From NCBI GenBank assembly GCA_002376715.1, contig DFOK01000041.1, positions 1 to 9,704 on the forward strand: a stretch of 9,704 nucleotides of DNA, given 5' to 3'. A model generated the notes under the pieces. That model searched no databases. It was not told the origin of the DNA and was given only the letters and a program-made list of their open reading frames with translations. Below, piece by piece: positions 1 to 6,970 of this stretch (position 1 is the stretch's first letter; each line of letters begins with the position of its first letter). This DNA is from Bacteroidales bacterium UBA3543. GTDB lineage: Bacteria; Bacteroidota; Bacteroidia; Bacteroidales; UBA932. The position numbers were made by a program, and so were the translations under genes.

Positions 1-18
1 AAGAATAACAATAAATGA
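1..18 (+). CDS. possible 3' end of an upstream gene
   Basis: Reading from base 1 gives five open codons (Lys-Asn-Asn-Asn-Lys) and then TGA at 16-18. That stop would overlap the ATG of the next gene in an ATGA tetranucleotide, the usual sign of a translationally coupled operon, and the two genes downstream are similarly packed. Only five codons are visible, so neither the identity nor the reality of the gene can be judged from this window. Confidence 0.25.
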   Translation, partial: KNNNK

Positions 19-596
19 AGACTGAAATTATGTTTAAAAATATTAAAGCATTTGTATTTGATGTCGATGGAGTATTTACTGACGGATCTGTGCTCGCGAT
101 GCCGGACGGAGACCTTCTTCGTACATTTAACGCAAAGGATTGTTTTGCAGTCAGAATGGCGGTTGACAATGGTTATCCCGTAGCAATAGTTACAGGAGGC
201 TGTTCTCAGAGCATTATGCATAGAGCTGCTTCACTCGGTGTGAAAGCCAGGGATCTCTATCAGTTGTCGAGAGACAAACGTCCCGATTTTTTGAGATTTT
301 GCTCCGATTATGACCTGCAACCCTCTGAAGTGGTATTTGTAGGAGACGATATCCCGGATATACCGGCTCTTCGAGAGGCGGGCCTCGCAGTCTGTCCCTC
401 CGATGCAGTAACTGAAGTAAAAGAGGCCTGTAACTATATTTCTCCCTTTCAGGGAGGCCGCGGCTGTATTCGCGATATTGTTGAAAAGGTACTTAAAATG
501 CAGGGTAAATGGCATTTTGACCCTACTGCGCCTGTGAGTGCCAATTATCCCGATCACATAACACAGTTATCGAAGAAAACCGGAAGAAATGTTTGA
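15..596 (+). CDS. kdsC: 3-deoxy-D-manno-octulosonate 8-phosphate phosphatase (KdsC-type HAD hydrolase)
   Basis: A cytoplasmic HAD-superfamily phosphatase predicted to hydrolyse KDO-8-phosphate to KDO, the inner-core sugar of lipopolysaccharide. All four HAD motifs are visible: motif I FDVDGVFTDG with nucleophile D16 and acid/base D18, motif II VTGG with T60, motif III lysine near K88, and motif IV GDDIPD with D111/D112. The glycine-rich tail GGRGCIRD matches the flexible C-terminal segment that reaches the neighbouring active site in KdsC tetramers. GDDIPD and the tail resemble KdsC from Bacteroides more than the related KDN-9-phosphate phosphatases. At 193 residues it is slightly longer than usual, with about 25 extra residues after the conserved QGKW. 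A second in-frame ATG at base 30 is a possible alternative start; base 15 is preferred because of the ATGA overlap with a possible upstream gene. The end overlaps the Maf gene by 8 bp. Substrate assignment is inferred from family resemblance. Confidence 0.88.
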   Translation: MKTEIMFKNIKAFVFDVDGVFTDGSVLAMPDGDLLRTFNAKDCFAVRMAVDNGYPVAIVTGGCSQSIMHRAASLGVKARDLYQLSRDKRPDFLRFCSDYDLQPSEVVFVGDDIPDIPALREAGLAVCPSDAVTEVKEACNYISPFQGGRGCIRDIVEKVLKMQGKWHFDPTAPVSANYPDHITQLSKKTGRNV

Positions 597-1221
597 AGGA
601 TATAGATTCATACTTGCTTCAAAGTCTCCCCGCCGGCATGAACTTCTAGCCGGATTGGATATCAAATTCAAAGTGGAAACAGGCCCCGAGGCACCGGAGG
701 CATTCAACGGAGATATTCCCCATTCACAAGTTCCCGAATATCTTGCAAAACATAAGTCACTTGCATTCCACAGGCCTCTCGAGGCCGATGAAGTGCTCAT
801 AACTGCCGATACGCTGGTTTTTGGCCAAAAGGATAAATTGGCTCCGGGAATGCTTTCGGAGGAGACACTCCAAAAATGCGTAATCCTTGGAAAACCGATT
901 GACCGGGAGGATGCGGTCAGGATACTCTCACTCTTGTCGGACAACACTCACTATGTGCTGACGGGAGTCGTAATTCGCACTATCGACGAGATGCGCTCTT
1001 TTACAGCAACCACCGAAGTTACCTTTAAGAAATTATCTCTTGAAGAAATTTCCTATTACATAGATAACTATGCCCCCTACGACAAGGCGGGTGCATATGG
1101 TGTACAGGAGTGGATTGGTCATATAGGCATCACTTCCATTAGCGGTTCCTACTACAATGTAATGGGACTGCCCGTGCAGTCTCTTTACACTGCACTCTGT
1201 AAGCTGTTGGCACACAATTAG
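589..1221 (+). CDS. maf: Maf-family nucleoside triphosphate pyrophosphatase
   Basis: A cytoplasmic Maf/HAM1-fold enzyme that hydrolyses (modified) nucleoside triphosphates to monophosphate and pyrophosphate, a house-cleaning role. Maf proteins were first linked to septum-formation inhibition in Bacillus. Visible motifs are ILASKSPRRHELL (residues 8-20), ADTLV (73-77, catalytic-site D74), LGKP (100-103), DKAGAYG (165-171) and NVMGLPVQ near the C-terminus. The motif set suggests the dTTP/UTP (YhdE-like) group, but I cannot fix the substrate. The stretch between ADTLV and LGKP is about 22 residues here, against about 6 in the Maf proteins I can recall, so there is an apparent insertion around residues 80-97. 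The ATG overlaps the end of kdsC by 8 bp, which implies co-translation. A 71-bp gap with a promoter candidate follows. Confidence 0.9.
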   Translation: MFEGYRFILASKSPRRHELLAGLDIKFKVETGPEAPEAFNGDIPHSQVPEYLAKHKSLAFHRPLEADEVLITADTLVFGQKDKLAPGMLSEETLQKCVILGKPIDREDAVRILSLLSDNTHYVLTGVVIRTIDEMRSFTATTEVTFKKLSLEEISYYIDNYAPYDKAGAYGVQEWIGHIGITSISGSYYNVMGLPVQSLYTALCKLLAHN

Positions 1222-1235
1222 GGATAATTTGCCGA

Positions 1236-1264
1236 AATTGTTTATTTTTGCAGTTTAAACAATT
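1236..1264. repeat. 9-bp perfect inverted repeat overlapping the valS promoter candidate
   Basis: AATTGTTTA at 1236-1244 and its exact reverse complement TAAACAATT at 1256-1264 flank an 11-base spacer, in the only sizeable gap of the + strand run. The repeat surrounds the TAnnTTTG element. It could be an operator for a dimeric regulator or a weak hairpin. It is AT-only apart from one G:C pair per arm, and the T-run lies in the loop rather than after it, so it does not look like an intrinsic terminator. Chance occurrence in AT-rich DNA is possible. Confidence 0.4.
1243..1250 (+). promoter_or_regulatory. candidate Bacteroidota -7 promoter element (TAnnTTTG) for valS
   Basis: TATTTTTG at 1243-1250 fits the Bacteroidota primary-sigma -7 consensus TAnnTTTG exactly. 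The partner -33 TTTG element is poor: TTAG at 1218-1221 has the right spacing (21 bp) but one mismatch, while a perfect TTTG at 1228-1231 is only 11 bp away. If used, transcription would start near 1256-1258 and leave a leader of about 35 nt before the valS ATG at 1293. Confidence 0.45.
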
Positions 1265-1292
1265 GACAACACAAAGCAAGATACTTAGATAG

Positions 1293-3956
1293 ATGGAACT
1301 CCCCAACAAATACGACCCTTCCCTGACCGAAGACAAGTGGTATTCCTACTGGCTCGAGAATGGATTTTTCCACTCGGAACCTGATGAACGTGAACCATAT
1401 ACCATAGTGATCCCGCCGCCTAACGTGACCGGTGTGCTTCATATGGGACATATGCTCAACAATACGCTTCAGGATGTACTGGTGCGCCGTGCCAGAATGA
1501 CCGGCTACAATGCCTGCTGGGTACCCGGCACCGACCACGCCTCCATTGCCACCGAAGCAAAGGTGGTGGAGAAGCTCAAATCCGAGGGTATAGAGAAGTC
1601 GGATCTGACACGTGAGGAGTTTCTTAAACATGCCTGGGAGTGGAGAGAAAAACATGGTGGCATCATACTCGAGCAGCTCAAAAAACTAGGTGCATCCTGT
1701 GACTGGAAACGTACCAGATTTACAATGGACCCCGATCTGAGTGATGCCGTAATCAATACATTTGTCCATTTTTATAAAGAAGGACTCATTTATCGCGGAG
1801 TGCGTATGGTCAATTGGGATCCTGAGGGACTTACCGCCGTGAGTGATGAAGAGGTAATTCATAAGGAGACTGACTCCAAGTTCTATTACTTAAAATATAA
1901 GATCGCCGGCGATGTGGCTGAAGGAGAATGTGATCATGTCACCATCGCTACGACTCGTCCGGAAACCATTATGGCCGACGTAGCCGTCTGCGTCAATCCT
2001 GCAGACGAAAGATATGTACATCTTCGCGGTAAATATGTCATCATCCCTCTTATAAATAAAGAGATTCCCATAATAGAGGACGAGTATGTGACAATGGACC
2101 TGGGTACCGGATGTCTCAAAATCACTCCTGCCCATGACATCAACGACTATGAAATAGGGTTGCGCCACAAACTTCCGGTAATCGACATTATAAACGATGA
2201 CGGAACACTCAACGAAAAGGCTCAGATCCTTATTGGAGAAGATAGATTTGTTGCCCGCAAAAAGATAGTGAAAATGCTCTCAGAGGCAGGACTTCTTGAA
2301 AAGGTGGAGGATTACAAGTCGCAGGTCGGCCATTCTGAGCGTACGGATGCGGTTATCGAACCTAAACTCTCCATGCAATGGTTTCTTAAGATGGAAGATC
2401 TTGCAAAAGATGCATTGCAAGTAGTGGAAGATGATTCAGTAAGGCTCATACCCGATAAGTTCAAGAACACATACCGTCACTGGATGGAGAATGTCCGTGA
2501 TTGGTGTATTTCACGCCAGTTGTGGTGGGGACAGCAGATTCCTGCTTATTATCTTCCCAATGGGGAATGTGTAGTAGAATCCACATTTGAAAAGGCTTTC
2601 GACGCTGCCCGGCGGATTGATCCTTCCTTAAAGGCGGAAGATCTGGTTCAGGACGATGATGTACTCGACACCTGGTTCTCCTCCTGGCTCTGGCCGATAT
2701 CGGTATTTGACCCTGCAAAACCCGGTTTTCCTGACAAAGCGCCCAATGCAGATCTCGCATATTACTATCCTACGAATGATCTTGTAACAGCCCCCGAAAT
2801 TCTCTTTTTCTGGGTTGCGAGGATGATTATGGCAGGGGAGGAGTTCTGCCAGGATATACCTTTCCGCAATGTATATCTGACCGGTATAGTACGTGACAAA
2901 CAGGGTCGCAAGATGTCAAAACAGTTTGGTAACTCTCCTGATCCCATCAAATTGATGAAGGAGTATGGAGCGGACGGCGTGCGCCTGGGAATGCTCCTCT
3001 GCACATCTGCCGGCAATGACATACTTTTTGACGAAAGTCAGGTAGAGCAAGGCCGCAATTTCAGCAATAAGATCTGGAATGCCTATCGTCTGGTCAAGGG
3101 CTGGAAGGTAAGTGATACTATGGCTCAAAGCGATGTCAATCGACTTGCCGTCTCCTGGTTTGCATCAAAACTTGACAAGGCCATTGAAAGTATAGATGAA
3201 GATTTTGCAAAATTCCGCATCTCAGATGCAGTTATGACTATCTACAAACTCTTCTGGGATGATTTCTGCTCCTGGTACCTGGAGATCATCAAGCCTTCAT
3301 TCATAGATGGTGTGCAGGAGCGCATTGACAAGGCTACTTTTGATGCTACCATCTCCTATTTCGACTCACTTCTCAAGATACTGCATCCTGTCATGCCTTT
3401 CATTACCGAGGAACTCTGGCAGAATATTGAGGAACGTAAAAAAGGTGAGACCATCATGCTCCAGCAGATGCCTTTTTCCACCGGTCATGATGCGGCCCTT
3501 ATTACAGCTTTTGATAAGGCAATCGAGACGGTTGTTTCAATCAGGGCGCTCAGACAGTTAAAAGCTATTTCTCCTAAAGAGCCCCTTGCAGTGCAGGTAA
3601 AGAGTACTTACTACCCGGCGATAATCACTCCTGTAATTTCCAAGATGGCAAATGTGCCTAATTTACAGATTGTGGAGCAGTTTGACACTACATTGGCAGG
3701 ACAATCCTTTATGGTGGGCACTATCGAGTATTTTGTGCCCCTGGAAGGTATGATCGATATGGATGAAGAGATTGCAAAGATCGAAGCCGAAATCAAACGT
3801 TACGAAGGCTTTATAAAAGGAGTGAATGCCAAACTTGGTAATGCTGCATTTGTGGCAAATGCTCCGGAAAAGGTTGTAGCGCTTGAGCGTAAAAAATTAT
3901 TAGATGCGACCACCAAAATAGAAACACTTCGGGCGCGCCTGGCAACACTGAAATAG
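1293..3956 (+). CDS. valS: valine--tRNA ligase (ValRS)
   Basis: A cytoplasmic class Ia aminoacyl-tRNA synthetase that charges tRNA-Val and edits mischarged threonine. PPPNVTGVLHMGH places the HIGH-type ATP site at residues 50-53, and PPPNVTG separates ValRS from IleRS. GTDHASIATEAK follows. The CP1 editing domain shows TTRPET (220-225) and PAHD (279-282). The second ATP motif is KMSKQFGNSPDP (540 onward), with Q where the textbook KMSKS has S; I believe this variant is common in the phylum but cannot check it. An anticodon-binding helical domain follows, and the charged heptad-like C-terminal arm (about 823-887) is the typical ValRS coiled coil. The length of 887 residues is normal. The gene appears complete. 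It follows maf after 71 bp with a promoter candidate and precedes tatA by 29 bp, so read-through into tatAC is likely. Confidence 0.97.
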   Translation: MELPNKYDPSLTEDKWYSYWLENGFFHSEPDEREPYTIVIPPPNVTGVLHMGHMLNNTLQDVLVRRARMTGYNACWVPGTDHASIATEAKVVEKLKSEGIEKSDLTREEFLKHAWEWREKHGGIILEQLKKLGASCDWKRTRFTMDPDLSDAVINTFVHFYKEGLIYRGVRMVNWDPEGLTAVSDEEVIHKETDSKFYYLKYKIAGDVAEGECDHVTIATTRPETIMADVAVCVNPADERYVHLRGKYVIIPLINKEIPIIEDEYVTMDLGTGCLKITPAHDINDYEIGLRHKLPVIDIINDDGTLNEKAQILIGEDRFVARKKIVKMLSEAGLLEKVEDYKSQVGHSERTDAVIEPKLSMQWFLKMEDLAKDALQVVEDDSVRLIPDKFKNTYRHWMENVRDWCISRQLWWGQQIPAYYLPNGECVVESTFEKAFDAARRIDPSLKAEDLVQDDDVLDTWFSSWLWPISVFDPAKPGFPDKAPNADLAYYYPTNDLVTAPEILFFWVARMIMAGEEFCQDIPFRNVYLTGIVRDKQGRKMSKQFGNSPDPIKLMKEYGADGVRLGMLLCTSAGNDILFDESQVEQGRNFSNKIWNAYRLVKGWKVSDTMAQSDVNRLAVSWFASKLDKAIESIDEDFAKFRISDAVMTIYKLFWDDFCSWYLEIIKPSFIDGVQERIDKATFDATISYFDSLLKILHPVMPFITEELWQNIEERKKGETIMLQQMPFSTGHDAALITAFDKAIETVVSIRALRQLKAISPKEPLAVQVKSTYYPAIITPVISKMANVPNLQIVEQFDTTLAGQSFMVGTIEYFVPLEGMIDMDEEIAKIEAEIKRYEGFIKGVNAKLGNAAFVANAPEKVVALERKKLLDATTKIETLRARLATLK

Positions 3957-3985
3957 TAATATAGATTAATATAATACCACACAAA

Positions 3986-4201
3986 ATGAGAAATTTGTTA
4001 TTATTCGGATCATTCGGCTGGCAGGAAATTCTGATCATCGCCTTTATCGTACTGCTTATTTGGGGTGGCAAGAAGATTCCCGAACTTATGAAAGGCCTTG
4101 GAAAGGGCGTCCGTAGTTTCAAGGAGGGCATGAAGGAAGTGGAAAATGAGGTGAAGGGAATGGATGATGAACCCAAGAATGGCGATAAGGAGAAGAAATA
4201 A
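3986..4201 (+). CDS. tatA: Sec-independent (twin-arginine) translocase subunit TatA/TatE
   Basis: A small inner-membrane protein that oligomerises with TatC to export folded proteins bearing twin-arginine signal peptides. The 71-residue protein has the TatA plan: a short N-terminus, a membrane helix at about residues 12-27 with the conserved acidic residue E14, a hinge WGGKKIPEL, an amphipathic helix (about 29-48, including LGKGVRSFKEG), and an unstructured, highly charged tail ending in EKK. Its short length favours TatA/E over TatB. No Shine-Dalgarno sequence is seen; the ATG follows ACACAAA. The gap to valS (29 bp) holds no TTTG-type promoter, so transcription from the valS promoter is inferred. 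tatC follows 21 bp later. Confidence 0.95.
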   Translation: MRNLLLFGSFGWQEILIIAFIVLLIWGGKKIPELMKGLGKGVRSFKEGMKEVENEVKGMDDEPKNGDKEKK

Positions 4202-4222
4202 CCCTTCCACACCGCTCTTCTG

Positions 4223-5044
4223 ATGGGAAACAGCAATATGTCCTTTTGGGAGCATCTCGATGAGTTGCGGAAAGTACTTTTTCGTTCAGTCGCAGTGCTT
4301 GTGGTGCTGATGATCGTCGCCTTCTTTTTCAAGGAGACGATTTTCGGTAACATCATATTTGCGCCCCTGACATCTGATTTCTGTCTCTATCGATGGTTGG
4401 ATGCCCTGCTTGTCCTTATGGGCTCGGAGCCGATAGGGGAGTTTTCGATCGACCTTATCAATATAGAGATGGCGGCTCAGTTTTTTACTCATGTCAGGAT
4501 ATCTCTTTATGTGGCATTGATAGTAGCGATGCCCTTTATTTTTTACCAAATATGGACATTTGTGCGCCCGGCGCTCTATGAAAATGAAAAGAGGGTTATA
4601 AGGCGTGCGTTTGGATTTGCGGGGATTCTGTTTTATGTTGGGATTGCGGTAGGCTATCTTATGGTGTTTCCGCTTACTGTAAGGTTTTTGGGTACATATC
4701 AGGTATCGCCTGATGTTCCCAATCAGATATCCCTCAATTCCTATATCGGGATGTTTGTCTCGTTGATCCTGATTATGGGAGTCGTTTTTGAAATGCCGGC
4801 ACTTGCGGCAGTACTTTCCAAACTTGGAATCATAACAAAAGAGTTTCTTAAAAAATATCGTAAACATGCCTTGGTGATACTTCTCATTCTTGCGGCTCTT
4901 ATAACTCCTTCCGGAGATGCAGTGACGATGTTATTTGTAGCGATTCCACTCTATTTTCTTTATGAGGTGAGTATTCTGGTCTGCAGGTCGGGCAAAACTG
5001 AAGAAGATGAGGTTGCGGCTGATGCCACGGGAGGTGAGGAGTGA
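4223..5044 (+). CDS. tatC: twin-arginine translocase subunit TatC
   Basis: A polytopic inner-membrane receptor for twin-arginine signal peptides. The N-terminal cytoplasmic motif SFWEHLDELR is at residues 7-16, and about six membrane segments follow (near 20-38, 95-115, 132-155, 172-196, 215-231 and 235-252). The conserved glutamate in GVVFEMP (E190) and the ITPSGD motif before the last helix are both present. The first periplasmic loop is moderately longer than in E. coli TatC. The tail after the last helix is short, cytoplasmic and acidic (TEEDEVAADATGGEE). Either ATG 4223 or ATG 4238 (directly before SFWEH) could be the start; neither has a clear Shine-Dalgarno sequence, and the longer form is given. 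The stop overlaps the GTG of the ABC-F gene (GTGA). Together with tatA it makes a TatAC system; no tatB lies here. Confidence 0.96.
   Translation: MGNSNMSFWEHLDELRKVLFRSVAVLVVLMIVAFFFKETIFGNIIFAPLTSDFCLYRWLDALLVLMGSEPIGEFSIDLINIEMAAQFFTHVRISLYVALIVAMPFIFYQIWTFVRPALYENEKRVIRRAFGFAGILFYVGIAVGYLMVFPLTVRFLGTYQVSPDVPNQISLNSYIGMFVSLILIMGVVFEMPALAAVLSKLGIITKEFLKKYRKHALVILLILAALITPSGDAVTMLFVAIPLYFLYEVSILVCRSGKTEEDEVAADATGGEE
5030..5034 (+). promoter_or_regulatory. Shine-Dalgarno sequence for the GTG-initiated ABC-F gene
   Basis: GGAGG ends 6 nt before the GTG at 5041, inside the last codons of tatC, which encode Gly-Gly-Glu-Glu. It is the only strong Shine-Dalgarno match in front of any gene in this window, and it supports the GTG start together with the GTGA stop/start overlap. 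It may also be a by-product of the tatC-encoded tail. Confidence 0.5.
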
Positions 5045-6966
5045 TATCGATCAATGATCTAACCGTTTCATTTGGAGGATTTACCCTCCTGGACAGTATC
5101 AATTTTCACATAAGTGAGAAAGAGAAAGTGGGTCTTGTCGGCAAAAATGGAGCAGGTAAATCTACCATTCTCAAACTCATAATGGGCCTCCAGTCGCCCA
5201 CTTCGGGCAAAGTCACGATGCCCTCTGACCGGAAAGTGGGTTATCTTCCCCAGATAATGAAGCATTCCCGTGGCAATAGCGTCATCGATGAGGCTATGAC
5301 GGCATTTGCTGAGCATAATGAGCTCAACATACGAATGGACCGGATATCACACGAGCTGGCAAACCGCACAGACTACGAATCGGATGAGTACCACAAACTT
5401 ATAGTAGAACTAAACGAAATCGGCGATCGACTACGGATTTATCCGCTCGACTCCCCCCGTGTGCAGGCAGAGAAAACCCTTCTTGGACTGGGTTTTCGCA
5501 AAGGCGAACTTGACAGAATGACAAACACCTTCAGCCACGGCTGGAATATGCGAATTGAACTGGCAAAAATTCTTCTTCGCAATCCTGATATACTCTTGTT
5601 GGATGAGCCAACCAACCATCTCGATATAGAATCCATCCAGTGGCTCGAAGAGTATCTCAAGAGCTTCCCGGGAGCATTGGTGCTGATATCTCACGATCGC
5701 AGGTTCCTCGACAATTGCACTAACCGTACAGTTGAGGTGATGATGGGCAAAATCCACGATTATAAAGTGCCGTATTCTCAATTTGTGGAGTTACGAAAGG
5801 AGAGAATTGCTCAGCAGCGTGCTGCTTACGACAATCAGCAGCGCATGATTGAGAAGACTGAGGAGTTTATTGAAAAATTTCGGTATAAGCCCACTAAAAG
5901 CAATCAGGTGCAGTCAAGAATCAAGCAGTTGGAAAAACTCGAACGTATAGAGATAGATGAGGAGGATTTGAGTACAATTACCGTCCGGTTTCCCTCTGCA
6001 CCGCGCTCGGGAGATGTAGTGTTTTCCGTCAAAGATGCAACAATCGGCTATTCAAAGCCCAAGAAGAAGATAGTCTTGAGCGGAGCCAATATCACCATCA
6101 GAAGAGGGGAAAAGGTGGCTTTTGTGGGGCGCAACGGCGAAGGTAAGACCACCGTCATGCGTCTGCTTACCGGAGAACTTGCTCCATTCGAAGGTGAGGC
6201 GGTGGTCGGATACAATGTTAAGACCGGCTACTTTGCACAGAACCAGGAGGATTTATTGGATAAAAAAGATACGGTGTATGAAACTCTGGACAAGATTGCG
6301 GTGGGAGATGTAAGAACCAGGCTAAGGGATATACTTGGCGCTTTCCTCTTCAGAGGTGAAGATATAGATAAGAAGGTGGCAGTACTCAGCGGCGGTGAAC
6401 GCTCACGACTGGCCATGGCAAAGCTGATCTTGCACCCCTACAATCTGCTGGCGCTTGACGAGCCGACCAACCACATGGACCTCCGTTCAAAGGATGTGCT
6501 GAAACAGGCGCTGCAAAAATATGACGGCACGCTGATCATAGTTTCGCACGACAGAGATTTCCTGGATGGGCTGGTTGAGAAAATATATGAGTTTGCCGAT
6601 GGGCAGGTGAAGGAGCACCTCGGTGGAGTGGATGATTTCCTTTACCGCAAGAAAATAAGTTCGCTAAGGGAAATAGAGGTAAAGCAACAGCCAACACCTC
6701 AGGTAGCTTCTGCGCCCGTGAAGGGAAAATCCTCCAATTATGAGGAACAGAAATACCTCTCGAAAGAGGAACGTAGAATAAAAAATCGCCGACAACGGCT
6801 GGAAAATGAAATATCATCTCTGGAAGAAGAGATCTCTGCAGTAGAGACAATTTTGGCATCGCCCTCTCCTGAAGATGATATAGTGGAAATCACACACAAA
6901 TATCAGGAGCTCCAACTCAATCTCGAGAGCAAAATGGATGAATGGGCATCCCTTACAATAGACTGA
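5041..6966 (+). CDS. ABC-F family ATPase (ribosome-associated, YheS/Uup/YdiF-like)
   Basis: A soluble tandem ABC ATPase with no membrane segments, of the class that acts on the ribosomal E/P-site region. NBD1 has Walker A GKNGAGKS (34-41), signature FSHGW (164-168) and Walker B LLLDEPTNHLD (185-195). NBD2 has Walker A GRNGEGKT (363-370), signature LSGGE (449-453) and Walker B LALDEPTNHMD (470-480). Between them (about 240-310) lies the charged, helical inter-domain linker that contacts P-site tRNA in characterised ABC-F proteins. A low-complexity linker (about 550-565) leads to a charged C-terminal coiled coil (about 570-641), as in Uup/YdiF types. NBD1 has His at the third signature position in place of the usual Gly. 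The GTG start is supported by the conserved beginning MISINDLTVSFGG, an upstream GGAGG and the 4-bp overlap with tatC. Housekeeping and antibiotic-resistance ABC-F proteins cannot be told apart here; the context favours housekeeping. Confidence 0.93.
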   Translation: MISINDLTVSFGGFTLLDSINFHISEKEKVGLVGKNGAGKSTILKLIMGLQSPTSGKVTMPSDRKVGYLPQIMKHSRGNSVIDEAMTAFAEHNELNIRMDRISHELANRTDYESDEYHKLIVELNEIGDRLRIYPLDSPRVQAEKTLLGLGFRKGELDRMTNTFSHGWNMRIELAKILLRNPDILLLDEPTNHLDIESIQWLEEYLKSFPGALVLISHDRRFLDNCTNRTVEVMMGKIHDYKVPYSQFVELRKERIAQQRAAYDNQQRMIEKTEEFIEKFRYKPTKSNQVQSRIKQLEKLERIEIDEEDLSTITVRFPSAPRSGDVVFSVKDATIGYSKPKKKIVLSGANITIRRGEKVAFVGRNGEGKTTVMRLLTGELAPFEGEAVVGYNVKTGYFAQNQEDLLDKKDTVYETLDKIAVGDVRTRLRDILGAFLFRGEDIDKKVAVLSGGERSRLAMAKLILHPYNLLALDEPTNHMDLRSKDVLKQALQKYDGTLIIVSHDRDFLDGLVEKIYEFADGQVKEHLGGVDDFLYRKKISSLREIEVKQQPTPQVASAPVKGKSSNYEEQKYLSKEERRIKNRRQRLENEISSLEEEISAVETILASPSPEDDIVEITHKYQELQLNLESKMDEWASLTID

Positions 6967-6970
6967 CACA

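Noticed and set aside
567..947. 126-codon open frame on the - strand across the kdsC/maf junction
   Set aside because: It is antisense to the conserved Maf motifs, serine-rich, and has no recognisable family features; treated as a shadow frame.
1221..1292. T-box riboswitch upstream of valS
   Set aside because: The gap of 71 bp, and the predicted leader of about 35 nt, cannot hold a T-box stem I, specifier loop and antiterminator.
3811..4867. Long open frames on the - strand across the end of valS, tatA and tatC (3811-4356 and 4286-4867)
   Set aside because: They lie antisense to genes with clear family motifs. Their translations are low-complexity mixtures of basic and aromatic residues with no recognisable domain, as expected for shadows of membrane-protein codons.
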